A stretch of 64,000 nucleotides of DNA, taken from the NCBI RefSeq assembly GCF_900113865.1, contig NZ_FOQY01000004.1, positions 289,491 through 353,490 of the forward strand, in the 5' to 3' direction. The notes under the pieces are model-generated. The model was not told the DNA's origin and did not search any database. It worked only from the letters and a program-made list of their open reading frames with translations. A program made the translations under genes and the position numbers. Below are positions 16,106 to 23,399 of the stretch, piece after piece; within the stretch, counting starts at the first letter, position 1, and each line of letters begins with the position of its first letter. The stretch comes from Streptosporangium canum (lineage in GTDB: Bacteria; Actinomycetota; Actinomycetes; Streptosporangiales; Streptosporangiaceae).

Positions 16106-16999
16106 GTGCCGATGCGCGAGCGTGTCCGCGCGGCCCTGGAGGCCCCGCGTTTCCATCAGGTCATCATCGCGATCATCGTGATCAACGCCGCCACGCTGGG
16201 GCTGGAGACCTCCGTCACGGCCGTCGAGCGGTACGGCACGGCGCTCGCCGTCGTCGACCATCTGGCGCTCTACATCTTCGTGCTCGAACTGGTCGCGAAG
16301 ATGTACGTCTACCGCCGGGGGTTCTTCCGGGATCCGTGGAACCTGTTCGACATCATGATCGTCACGGTCTCCCTGCTCCCCACGGCCGGGGGCCTGTCGG
16401 TGCTGCGGGCGCTGCGGATCCTGCGGGCGCTGCGGCTGATCTCCGTGGTGCCGAGCCTGCGCAGGGTCGTGACGGCCCTGCTCACCGCGGTGCCGGGGAT
16501 GACCTCGATCGTGGTGCTGCTCGGCCTGGTGCTCTACGTCACGGCCGTGATGGGCACCAAGCTCTATCACGCCACCGCGCCGGAGTATTTCGGGGACCTG
16601 CCCACCTCGCTGTTCACCCTGTTCCAGATGATGACCGGGGACGCGTGGTCCGACATCACCCGGGAGGTGATGGACGAGCATCCGTCGGCCTGGGTGTTCT
16701 TCGTGCTGTTCATGTTGGTGTGCACCTTCGTGGTGCTGAACCTGTTCATCGCGGTGGTGGTCAGCGCCATGGAGGACGAGCACGCCGAGGAGTCCGTCCA
16801 GGCCACCCAGGATCTCGGCGTGGCCGTGCTCACAGAGCTGGCCGCGCTCAGGGCGGAGGTGCGGGAGCTGCGGGAGCGGATCCCGGTGACGGTGACGGCG
16901 GCAGCGGCGGGGGCGGGGGCGGGGGCCGGCGACAGGAGCCCGGCCGCCCCGGCGCCCCGGCGGCGCGGATCGGCACGCGGACGGACCGGCGGCCGATGA
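16106..16999 (+). CDS. Voltage-gated cation channel, bacterial six-helix type
   Basis: A 297-residue single-domain ion-transport channel. S1-S3 occupy residues about 17-115. S4 carries regularly spaced arginines (SVLRALRILRALRLISVVPS, LRR). S5 is TSIVVLLGLVLYVTAVMGTK, followed by the pore loop and S6 (FFVLFMLVCTFVVLNLFIAV). The selectivity filter is T177-G-D-A-W-S-D183, where sodium channels such as NaChBac have TLESW. A coiled-coil tail (LTELAALRAEVRELRERI) follows S6, as in other bacterial channels that tetramerise. GTG 16106 is preceded by GGGGAG at 6 bases. The extreme C-terminus is Ala/Gly/Arg-rich and merges into downstream degenerate repeats. Confidence 0.92.
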   Translation: MPMRERVRAALEAPRFHQVIIAIIVINAATLGLETSVTAVERYGTALAVVDHLALYIFVLELVAKMYVYRRGFFRDPWNLFDIMIVTVSLLPTAGGLSVLRALRILRALRLISVVPSLRRVVTALLTAVPGMTSIVVLLGLVLYVTAVMGTKLYHATAPEYFGDLPTSLFTLFQMMTGDAWSDITREVMDEHPSAWVFFVLFMLVCTFVVLNLFIAVVVSAMEDEHAEESVQATQDLGVAVLTELAALRAEVRELRERIPVTVTAAAAGAGAGAGDRSPAAPAPRRRGSARGRTGGR

Positions 17000-17100
17000 C
17001 CGGCGGCAGACGACCTGGCCGACGGCGGAGGGCCGGACCGATGACCGGCGACCGGCGGCGGACGGCAGGCGGCCCGGGATCCGGCGGCCGGTGACCGGGT
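16979..17100. repeat. Degenerate GC-rich repeats at the 3' end of the channel gene
   Basis: The stop-codon region CCGATGACCGGCG (about 16992-17004) recurs at about 17037-17050, and ACCGGCGGC-type units appear several more times up to 17097. Copies are imperfect and separated by about 45 bp. This may be a weaker case of the 3'-end reiteration seen elsewhere in the window. Confidence 0.45.
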
Positions 17101-17124
17101 GACCCGGCCACTCGGCGGCATGGG

Positions 17125-17739
17125 TCAGCGGGAGTAGAACTCCACCACGAGCTGCTCGTCCACGGGGACCACGATCTGCTCGCGCGCCGGGCGGCCGACC
17201 ACGGTGAAGCGGAGGTCGGCGTGGTCGACGTTCAGGTACGGGGCGATCCGGTCGTCGGCGTAGGTGCCCTCGGCGGCGGCGACGAACGGCTGCATCGCCC
17301 GGGACCTCTGCCGCACCGCGACCACCTGACCCGGCTTGACCAGGTAGCTGGGGATGTCCACCTTGCGGCCGTCCACAGTGATGTGGCCGTGGGTGACGTA
17401 CTGGCGGGCCGCGTAGATGGACGGGGCCAGGCCGGCACGGAGGACGAGCGAGGCGAGACGGCTCTCCAGCAGCACCACCAGCTCCGCACCGGAACGGCCG
17501 GTGCCGCGCAGCGCCATGTCCCAGTAACGGCGCATCTGCCGCTCGGAGACGTCGTAGTACCAGCGCAGCTTCTGCTTCTCCATCAGCCGCAACCCGTAGT
17601 CGCCGGTCTGCCGCCGGTTGGTCTTGCGTCCGTGCTCACCCGGCGGGTACGGGCGCTCCTCGAAGTAGCGGACCGCCTTGCGGGTCAGCGGGACGCCGGC
17701 CCGACGGGACAGGCGCACCTTGGGTCCGGTGTAGCGCAC
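17125..17739 (-). CDS. rpsD: 30S ribosomal protein S4, cysteine-free form
   Basis: A 204-residue S4 protein: PKVRLSRRAGVPLTRKAVRY, ERPYPPGEHGR, the S4 RNA-binding domain (LESRLASLVLRAGLAPSIYA, YVTHGHITVDGRKVDIPSYL) and the C-terminal EQLVVEFYSR. It contains no cysteine, so it is the zinc-independent type. It binds 16S rRNA and nucleates small-subunit assembly. The second GTG (17739) is chosen as start because AAAGGAG lies 5 bases upstream; the first GTG overlaps that site. It stands alone rather than in the alpha operon, which suggests a paralogue or a relocated sole copy. The upstream region contains a strong iron-regulator box. Confidence 0.93.
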   Translation of the reverse strand: MRYTGPKVRLSRRAGVPLTRKAVRYFEERPYPPGEHGRKTNRRQTGDYGLRLMEKQKLRWYYDVSERQMRRYWDMALRGTGRSGAELVVLLESRLASLVLRAGLAPSIYAARQYVTHGHITVDGRKVDIPSYLVKPGQVVAVRQRSRAMQPFVAAAEGTYADDRIAPYLNVDHADLRFTVVGRPAREQIVVPVDEQLVVEFYSR

Positions 17740-17756
17740 GATCACTCCTTTGTGGT

Positions 17757-17789
17757 TAGGTTTGCCTTATTGAGGTAAGCCTAACCTTA
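17757..17789. promoter_or_regulatory. DtxR/IdeR-type iron box(es) between rpsD and the DUF2470 gene
   Basis: TGAGGTAAGCCTAACCTTA (17771-17789) matches the 19 bp DtxR/IdeR consensus TWAGGTWAGSCTWACCTWA at 18 of 19 positions. A second partly overlapping site at 17757-17775 (TTAGGTTTGCCTTA and following) matches about 14 of 19. The pair sits between divergent start codons, so an iron-dependent repressor could control either or both genes. Confidence 0.8.
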
Positions 17790-17826
17790 GTTGAAAGAGT
17801 CCCCCGATCTCAAGGAGAGCCGGTCC

Positions 17827-18555
17827 ATGCAGCAGCCCGTCACCGCTCCGCCGGTCCCTGAGCGCGTCCGCACACTGGCCGCCACCGCCGCCCCCACCCA
17901 CGTGTCCCTCGCCGGCACGGCCCTACCCGCCATGCCCGCCAGGGGCGGCGTGGACGGCGCGGGGCGTCCGGTGCTGCTGGTGCTGCCGGGAGACCCGCTC
18001 TATGAGGTGCGTGAGGAGCCGGTGGTGACCGTCGACCTGACCGCGACCCGCTCCCTGGGCGGGCTCGAGCTCTCGCGCGGCCTGCTCAAGGTGCAGGGCT
18101 GGGTGCAGGCCGTACCGGCCGCCGAGGCGCGGGAGAGCGCGGTGGCGATCGCCGAGCGCTGCCCGGACGAGGCCCTGTTCGACGCGCTGGAGCGCGCCGA
18201 CGGCCCCCGGCTGCTCCGCGTCGACGTCGGTCAGGTGATCTATCTCACCGGCCCCGAATCAGGGGTCCTGGACGCCGAGGAGTATCTCGACGCGGGCCCC
18301 GACCCGCTGATGAGCGAGGCCGAGCGCATGCTCCACCACGTCAACGCCACCCACCGAGGGCAGTTGGAGACCGCGCTGCGCTCGATGCTCGCCGACCCGG
18401 TCTCCGAGGCGTGGCTCTGGGAGCTCGACCGCTTCGGCGCGACCATCCGCTCCGGCATCGACGACCCCACCCTGGTCCGCCTGCCCTGGCCCGCCCCCAT
18501 CACCGACGCCGGCTCCCTGGAGCGGGCTCTACGCTGCCTGCTCTGCCACCACTGA
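17827..18555 (+). CDS. DUF2470-domain protein, probably iron/heme related
   Basis: A 242-residue protein. The N-terminal two thirds resemble a pyridoxamine-oxidase-like split barrel (HVSLAGTALPAMPARGGVDG, VLLVLPGDPLYEV). The C-terminal part has the DUF2470 pattern MSEAERMLHHVNATHRGQLE, which occurs in HugZ-like heme-utilisation proteins. ATG 17827 is chosen because AAGGAG lies 9 bases upstream. The iron box immediately upstream supports regulation by iron. It could bind or degrade heme, but the heme-ligand residues cannot be assigned from sequence alone. Confidence 0.78.
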   Translation: MQQPVTAPPVPERVRTLAATAAPTHVSLAGTALPAMPARGGVDGAGRPVLLVLPGDPLYEVREEPVVTVDLTATRSLGGLELSRGLLKVQGWVQAVPAAEARESAVAIAERCPDEALFDALERADGPRLLRVDVGQVIYLTGPESGVLDAEEYLDAGPDPLMSEAERMLHHVNATHRGQLETALRSMLADPVSEAWLWELDRFGATIRSGIDDPTLVRLPWPAPITDAGSLERALRCLLCHH

Positions 18556-18855
18556 CCGCGGCCCCCGCGCACGAGAAAGGGGACGGCCGAAGGACAGGAC
18601 CGGCCGAGACGACGGGGGCGGCCGAGGTGGCAGGACCGGCCGAGGTGACGGGGGCGGGCGAGGTGACGGATCGCTTCCGGAGGAGACGGGGACACATGAG
18701 GTGACGGGCCGCTTCCGGAGGAGACGGCCCGCCAAGCCCTTGCCGGGGCCCGCCACCGGCCGTACGGCGAGCCCGCCCACCGCCGTCAGGAAAAACTCAA
18801 TGCCATTCCAGGACACGCCTGAATTGAGCGAGAAGATTTCCTTGACAGCAAATGA
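18556..18855. repeat. 300 bp gene-free spacer with 18-bp and 30-bp direct repeats
   Basis: After the DUF2470 stop, GGCCGAGGTGACGGGGGC-like units repeat with an exact 18 bp period: 18602-18619, 18620-18637, 18638-18655, 18656-18673, with a shorter 17 bp unit at 18585-18601. Overlapping this are two 30 bp copies with 2 mismatches (18660-18689 and 18698-18727, core CGCTTCCGGAGGAGACGG). The remaining 130 bp before clpP shows no convincing gene or hairpin. Confidence 0.8.
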
Positions 18856-19434
18856 CTAATTTGCCGAAGGGACCTCACTGGTCTTCCGGATAACCTCGTC
18901 GACCAGTCCGTAGTCCTTGGCCTCGGTGGCGGTGAACCAGCGGTCCCGGTCCCAGTCCTCCTCGATCTGCTCCAGCGGCTGGCCGGTGTGGAAGGCGATC
19001 CGCTCGCTCATCATCTGCTTGGTGTAGAGCATCTGCTCGGCCTGGATGACGATGTCGCTGGCCGTGCCGCCGACGCCGCCGGACGGCTGGTGCATCATGA
19101 TCCTGGCGTGCGGCAGCGCGTACCGCTTGCCCGGCGCGCCCGCGCAGAGCAGGAACTGCCCCATCGAGCCCGCCAGGCCCATACCGACGGTGGCGACGTC
19201 ATTCGGGATGTACTGCATCACATCGTAGATCGCCATTCCGGCCGACACCGAGCCACCGGGCGAGTTGATATAGAGCCAGATGTCACTCCTGTCGTCCCCG
19301 GCGGACAACAGCAGCAACTCCCCGCAGATCCGGTTGGCCACCTCGTCGTTCACCTCGGTGCCGAGCACGACGATCCTCTTACGCAGCAACCGCTGGTACA
19401 GCGGGTCCTCGAACACGGGCTGTGGACCGGTCAT
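18856..19434 (-). CDS. clpP: ATP-dependent Clp protease proteolytic subunit, solitary
   Basis: A 192-residue ClpP with catalytic Ser90 (GLAGSMGQF), His115 (MMHQPSGG) and Asp164 (WDRDRW), with spacing as in the E. coli enzyme. It also has the INSPGGSV and DYGLVDEVI motifs. ClpP forms a tetradecameric protease working with ClpX or ClpC. Unlike the usual actinobacterial clpP1P2 pair with clpX, this gene stands alone, so it is probably an additional paralogue. The ATG at 19434 is preferred; a GTG at 19443 would add three residues. Two ClgR-like boxes lie 90-115 bp upstream. Confidence 0.93.
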   Translation of the reverse strand: MTGPQPVFEDPLYQRLLRKRIVVLGTEVNDEVANRICGELLLLSAGDDRSDIWLYINSPGGSVSAGMAIYDVMQYIPNDVATVGMGLAGSMGQFLLCAGAPGKRYALPHARIMMHQPSGGVGGTASDIVIQAEQMLYTKQMMSERIAFHTGQPLEQIEEDWDRDRWFTATEAKDYGLVDEVIRKTSEVPSAN

Positions 19435-19520
19435 CACTTTCACCTACCCCGAATCCAGAATTCACGAATGGAGAATCCCTGCGACCATAACGCGGTGCCA
19501 CGCCACGGTTTCAGTCCGTT

Positions 19521-19547
19521 CGCTTTCAGCGCTTTCCGCTGACAGCG
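19521..19547 (-). promoter_or_regulatory. Two tandem ClgR-like boxes upstream of clpP
   Basis: CGCTTTCAGCG (19521-19531) and CGCTGACAGCG (19537-19547) lie 16 bp centre to centre. The second matches the published ClgR core CGCYNANRGCG exactly and the first with one mismatch. Their position upstream of a possible -10 (TATGGT, minus strand near 19486) fits activation. Confidence 0.6.
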
Positions 19548-19646
19548 CAAAGCACGTGCATTCATTCACGGGTCCGCGACACGACCGGTTCAGGGGTGGG
19601 ATCTGGGGTGGGGGGCGACCGGGCCGTGTGTGATGATGGCCGCACC

Positions 19647-20207
19647 ATGCCCGCGACCGTGCCCTTCCGCCTGGCCCGCACCTCGGCCTTCGCCGTGGTG
19701 TCCCTCGGGCTGGGCATGATCGCGCACGTGCTCGGTGGGGGCGTGATGCCTGCGTGGAGCGCGGCGGGCGGGCTCGCGCTGGCGTTCGCGGCGGCACTCC
19801 CGCTGACCGGGCGTGAACGCGGCACGGGGGTGATCCTGCCCCTCCTCGGGAGCACGCAGGTGGCACTGCATCTGCTGTTCTCCACGACGGCCCCGGCGGT
19901 CTCCCACGAGGCCCTCACCCACCCGCATTCAGGTCTGCTGCCGGGCCTCGCCATGCTGGTCATGCACGGCTGGGCGGTGGGACTGACCTCACTGTGGCTC
20001 GCCCGCGGCGAAGCCCTGCTCTGGGCGCTGCTGCGACGGCTCGGCGCCCGGCTCGGCCCGGTCCTCACCGGCGCCCCCTCCCCCGTGCCGGCGCCGCCCT
20101 CGGCGGTCGCGCACCCGGACGGGCCCGCCACGCTCCGTCCCTCCCCGCTCCGGCACGTGGTGAGCCGGCGAGGCCCGCCGGCGCCTCGCCCCGTCACGCC
20201 CTTCTGA
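19647..20207 (+). CDS. Small histidine-containing membrane protein of the copper/DyP cassette
   Basis: A 186-residue membrane protein with four hydrophobic segments (TSAFAVVSLGLGMIAHVLGG, SAAGGLALAFAAALPLTG, GVILPLLGSTQVALHLLF, LLPGLAMLVMHGWAVGLTSL) and a basic, Pro-rich C-terminal tail. Histidines occur within or beside the helices (IAHVLGG, VALHLLF, SHEALTHPHSG, VMHGWAV), as in uncharacterised proteins found near PCuAC copper chaperones. The ATG at 19647 is preferred to upstream GTG codons. The PCuAC gene starts 271 bp downstream; transport or handling of copper is an inference from neighbours. Confidence 0.72.
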   Translation: MPATVPFRLARTSAFAVVSLGLGMIAHVLGGGVMPAWSAAGGLALAFAAALPLTGRERGTGVILPLLGSTQVALHLLFSTTAPAVSHEALTHPHSGLLPGLAMLVMHGWAVGLTSLWLARGEALLWALLRRLGARLGPVLTGAPSPVPAPPSAVAHPDGPATLRPSPLRHVVSRRGPPAPRPVTPF

Positions 20208-20478
20208 CCGGCCCGTTCCCGCGACGGCACCGTCCGCGTCCCGGAAGACCTCCGATGGGCTCGCCCGTTCCGCCGGCGACCCGTCCCCCGGCGACTTCCC
20301 AGCGGTCCTCTGACGACTTCCGGCGAGCTCGCCCTCCGACGGCCTGACGGGCCACCCGATCCGACGATCCCGGACCGCACGTGCGGTGCCGGGTGTCTCA
20401 CCTGACCTCTCGGCGCCTTCCGGCGGCATGTCGAGCCCGGCTCCGGCCGCCGCGCCGTACACCTTGAAAGGCTTTTTC

Positions 20479-21054
20479 ATGATCGTTCGTCGTGTTCTCT
20501 CCGCCGGCCTGCTGGCCGCCCTCGCCACCGCGTCGGTGAGCGCCTGCGGTGCGCAGTCCAGCGAGCAGCCCGTCGGGAAGGCGGCCGCACCGGCGGCCGC
20601 GAGCGCCCCCGCCACCGCCCCCGCCGCGGCCGACGCCGCTCCGCCCGTCGCGATCACCGATCCGTGGGTGAAGACCACCAAGAAGGGGATGAGCGCCGCC
20701 TTCGGCACCCTGGTCAACAACACCGACAGCGACATCACCGTCGTCTCCGGGGCCTCGCCGCTGTCGCCGAAGATCGAGCTGCACGAGGTGGTCGACGCCA
20801 AGGGGAAGATGGTCATGCGGCCCAAGGAAGGCGGCTTCGTGATCCCCGCGCGGGGCACGCACCAGCTCCAGCCGGGCGGTGACCACATCATGCTGATGGG
20901 CGTCACCGAAGAGGTGAAGCCCGGCGCGCAGATCCCCTTCACCCTCACCCTCAAGGGCGGCGAGACCCTGGAGTTCACCGCGGTCGGCAAGGACTTCGCC
21001 GGCGGCAAGGAGGACTACCAGCCCGGCAAGGACATGAACAAGAGCCACGGCTGA
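20479..21054 (+). CDS. PCuAC-type copper chaperone lipoprotein
   Basis: A 191-residue lipoprotein with a lipobox ending at C23 (LATASVSAC), an Ala/Pro-rich linker, and a cupredoxin-like PCuAC domain. The copper motif is H102-x10-M113 with H136-x-M138 (LHEVVDAKGKMVM, GDHIMLMG). PCuAC proteins hold Cu(I) outside the membrane and deliver it to oxidases or, in Streptomyces, to a Sco/DtpA/GlxA pathway. ATG 20479 follows GAAAGG. The DyP peroxidase starts 15 bp after the stop, so both form an operon. Confidence 0.9.
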   Translation: MIVRRVLSAGLLAALATASVSACGAQSSEQPVGKAAAPAAASAPATAPAAADAAPPVAITDPWVKTTKKGMSAAFGTLVNNTDSDITVVSGASPLSPKIELHEVVDAKGKMVMRPKEGGFVIPARGTHQLQPGGDHIMLMGVTEEVKPGAQIPFTLTLKGGETLEFTAVGKDFAGGKEDYQPGKDMNKSHG

Positions 21055-21069
21055 CCGAGGACACATCCC

Positions 21070-22296
21070 ATGCCAGACCCCCGACTGACACGCAGGGGAC
21101 TCCTCGCGGGAGGCGCCGCCGCAGCGGCCGGCGCCCTCGCGGGGTGCGCCCCCGGACAGGTCGCCCTCTCCGGCCCGGCCGTCCCCCCCACCGCGCCGGA
21201 AACGGCTCCCCCGAGCTCCGGCGCCTCGGCAACCGAGCCCTTCCACGGCCCCCACCAGGCCGGGATCGCCACCGTCCCCCAGACCCACGCCGTGTTCGTC
21301 GGCCTGGACCTGCTGCCCGGCACCGGCCGCGAAGCCGTCGTGCGGATGATGCGCCTGCTCACCGACGACGCCCGCCGCCTGACCCAGGGCCGCCCCGCCC
21401 TGGCCGACACCGAACCGGAACTGGCCGCGCCTCCCGCCCGGCTGACCGTCACCTTCGGCTTCGGCCCCGGCCTGTTCACCGCCGCCGGCGTCCAGGACCG
21501 GCGGCCGGCGTCGGTGACGCCCCTGCCGCCATTCGTGATCGACAAGCTGGACAAGCGGTGGGGCGGCGCGGACCTGCTGCTGCAGATCTGCGCCGACGAC
21601 CCCGTCACCCTCGCCCACGCCCTGCGCATGACGGTCAAGGACGCCCGCTCCTTCGCCCGGGTGCGCTGGACCCAGCGGGGATTCCGCCGCAGCCCGCAGG
21701 CCGCGGCCCCCGGCACGACCCAGCGCAACCTCATGGGCCAGCTGGACGGGACCGTCAACCCCCAGCCCGGCACGCCCGACTTCGACCGGGCCGTATGGGT
21801 CGGCGACGGCCCGCGGTGGCTGCACGGCGGCACCACCCTGGTGCTGCGGCGCATCCACCTCGAACTGGAGACCTGGGACGCCGCCGACCGGGTGGCCAAG
21901 GAGTTCACCATCGGCCGCCGCCTGGACACCGGCGCCCCGCTGACCGGGCACAGGGAGCGCGACGAGCCCGACTTCGACAGACTCAACGCGGTCGGCTTCC
22001 CCGTCATCTCCGAATACGCCCACATCCGCCGGGCCCACGTCACCGACCCGGGCATGCGGATCCTGCGCCGGGTCTACAACTACGACGAGGGCCTCACCCC
22101 CGAGGGACACGCCGACTCCGGACTGCTGTTCGCCTCCTACCAGGCCGACATCGACCGGCAGTTCGTCCCCGTCCAGAAGAGACTGGCCGAGGCCGACCTG
22201 CTCAACGAGTGGACGACCCCCGTCGGATCAGCGGTCTTCGCCATCCCTCCCGGATGCGCACCCGGCGGATGGATAGGAGAGACCCTCCTGTCCTGA
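21070..22296 (+). CDS. DyP-type heme peroxidase, Tat-exported (DtpA/EfeB-like)
   Basis: A 408-residue DyP peroxidase with a twin-arginine signal (LTRRGLLAGGAAAAAGALAG, then Cys) that may also be lipid-modified. The family motif GxxDG appears as GQLDGTVNPQPGTPDF, with its distal catalytic Asp, and RTDAGA-like heme-pocket elements are replaced by RRLDTGAPLTG further on. HADSG near the end (EGHADSGLLFASYQAD) belongs to the conserved C-terminal region. In Streptomyces a similar Tat-exported DtpA works with copper chaperones in maturing the oxidase GlxA; the PCuAC gene just upstream fits that role. An EfeB-like iron role is the alternative. Confidence 0.9.
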   Translation: MPDPRLTRRGLLAGGAAAAAGALAGCAPGQVALSGPAVPPTAPETAPPSSGASATEPFHGPHQAGIATVPQTHAVFVGLDLLPGTGREAVVRMMRLLTDDARRLTQGRPALADTEPELAAPPARLTVTFGFGPGLFTAAGVQDRRPASVTPLPPFVIDKLDKRWGGADLLLQICADDPVTLAHALRMTVKDARSFARVRWTQRGFRRSPQAAAPGTTQRNLMGQLDGTVNPQPGTPDFDRAVWVGDGPRWLHGGTTLVLRRIHLELETWDAADRVAKEFTIGRRLDTGAPLTGHRERDEPDFDRLNAVGFPVISEYAHIRRAHVTDPGMRILRRVYNYDEGLTPEGHADSGLLFASYQADIDRQFVPVQKRLAEADLLNEWTTPVGSAVFAIPPGCAPGGWIGETLLS

Positions 22297-22316
22297 CCCG
22301 CCCCTGTCCGGACCCG

Positions 22317-23114
22317 TCACCGTCCAGCCCCGTCGAGCAGGGCGGGCTGGGCGGTGACATCTGCCTGGGGTCGTGCTCCGCTCTGACGATCTGTCGGCCG
22401 CCTCGACATGAAATCCTGCCGCCACTGCTCGGCGGCCTGGACCAGGTTCTGGCTGACGTGCTCGAAGAACTGGCTCATGTCCTGCAGGCGGGCGCCGGCA
22501 GGAGTGGTGGAGTCGAGGATTTCCGCTCCGTCACGGGCGAGATCGGCCATGGCGGCGTTCTGCCGGGCGCTGACCAGCCAGGCTCGGTACCAGACGTCGG
22601 GGTCGATGACGTACCGGTCGCGCCGCCGGCGGGGGTCGCGTTCGCGCCGGATCAGTTCGTGCCGTTCGAGTTCGCCGATGGCCTTGGAGATGGACGCCGG
22701 GCTGACCTGGAGACGCTGGACGAGTTCGGCGGCGGTGAGGCTGCCGCTGTCGGTGGTGTACAGGCAGGTGAGCACCCGGGCGATCATTCTCGGCAGCCCT
22801 GTCGCGATCATCACTGCGGTGAATCGTTCCTCCAGGGCGTGAACCGCTTGGGGGTCTCGCCCGGGCGCGCCGGTGGCAGCCGGTGGCGCTGGGGCCGTGG
22901 CGGGGGCCTGCTTGCGCCGGCGGGCCCGGCCTTCGGTCGCCTGATGTGCCCGGTCGGCCTGGTAGCTGTCGGTTCCACCGTTGCGGGTCACCTCGCGGGT
23001 GATGGTGGAGATCGGCCGTTGCAGGCGCTTGGCGATCTCGGTGTAGGTGAGTCCTTCGGTCAGCCCCGCGGCAATGTGCCGGCGGTCCTGGTAAGTCAGC
23101 CTGCCTCCCGGCAT
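22317..23114 (-). CDS. IS30-type HTH fused to a MarR/GbsR-like regulator
   Basis: A 265-residue protein. Residues 1-60 read like the N-terminal HTH of IS30 transposases (RLTYQDRRHIAAGLTEGLTY, IAKRLQRPISTITREVTRNG). An Arg/Ala/Pro-rich linker leads to a MarR/GbsR winged helix (about 105-190: VLTCLYTTDSGSLTAAELVQ, SPASISKAIGELE, RRERDPRRRRDRYV) and a helical C-terminal dimer region. ATG 23114 is chosen from the GAAGG/AGGAGG upstream. It is divergent from the serine-hydrolase gene across 285 bp filled with TGCAAG repeats, which are probable binding sites. It is likely a regulator with two DNA-binding modules rather than a transposase, as no catalytic DDE domain is present. Confidence 0.85.
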   Translation of the reverse strand: MPGGRLTYQDRRHIAAGLTEGLTYTEIAKRLQRPISTITREVTRNGGTDSYQADRAHQATEGRARRRKQAPATAPAPPAATGAPGRDPQAVHALEERFTAVMIATGLPRMIARVLTCLYTTDSGSLTAAELVQRLQVSPASISKAIGELERHELIRRERDPRRRRDRYVIDPDVWYRAWLVSARQNAAMADLARDGAEILDSTTPAGARLQDMSQFFEHVSQNLVQAAEQWRQDFMSRRPTDRQSGARPQADVTAQPALLDGAGR

Positions 23115-23192
23115 CGGGCCTTCGCCTCCTGTCGCTGTGCCAGCCCGTCGATGTGTCCGCGGGCAGATGGACAGTATTGCGTTCATCGACAC

Positions 23193-23314
23193 CTCATTGC
23201 AAGCACGCTCATGCGTCTTGCATTCATTCACAGGCTCATTGCAAGCCCCAGAGGCTCTACCTGGCAAAACAGGAGGCTTTTGAGGTTGTTGTTGCAGATT
23301 TTGTAAATGCAAGC
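23193..23314. promoter_or_regulatory. Cluster of TTGCAAG-type repeats, probable operator
   Basis: CTCATTGCAAGC occurs twice exactly (23193-23204 and 23235-23246). AAATGCAAGC lies at 23305-23314, and an inverted copy (GTCTTGCATTC) begins near 23214. All lie between the divergent fusion regulator and the serine hydrolase. Confidence 0.65.
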
Positions 23315-23399
23315 TAGCTTTTGGTCTGCGCTAAACAAGTACTATCGCGAGCGAGGCGATCGGTGTTGCGCTGATGTCCCTCGCCTGAAAGGAATCGAC

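Noticed and set aside
20370..20395. Imperfect palindrome centred on CGCACGTGCG upstream of the PCuAC gene.
   Set aside because: Not similar to known CsoR or CopY sites; the arms contain mismatches, and palindromes like this are frequent in such GC-rich spacers.
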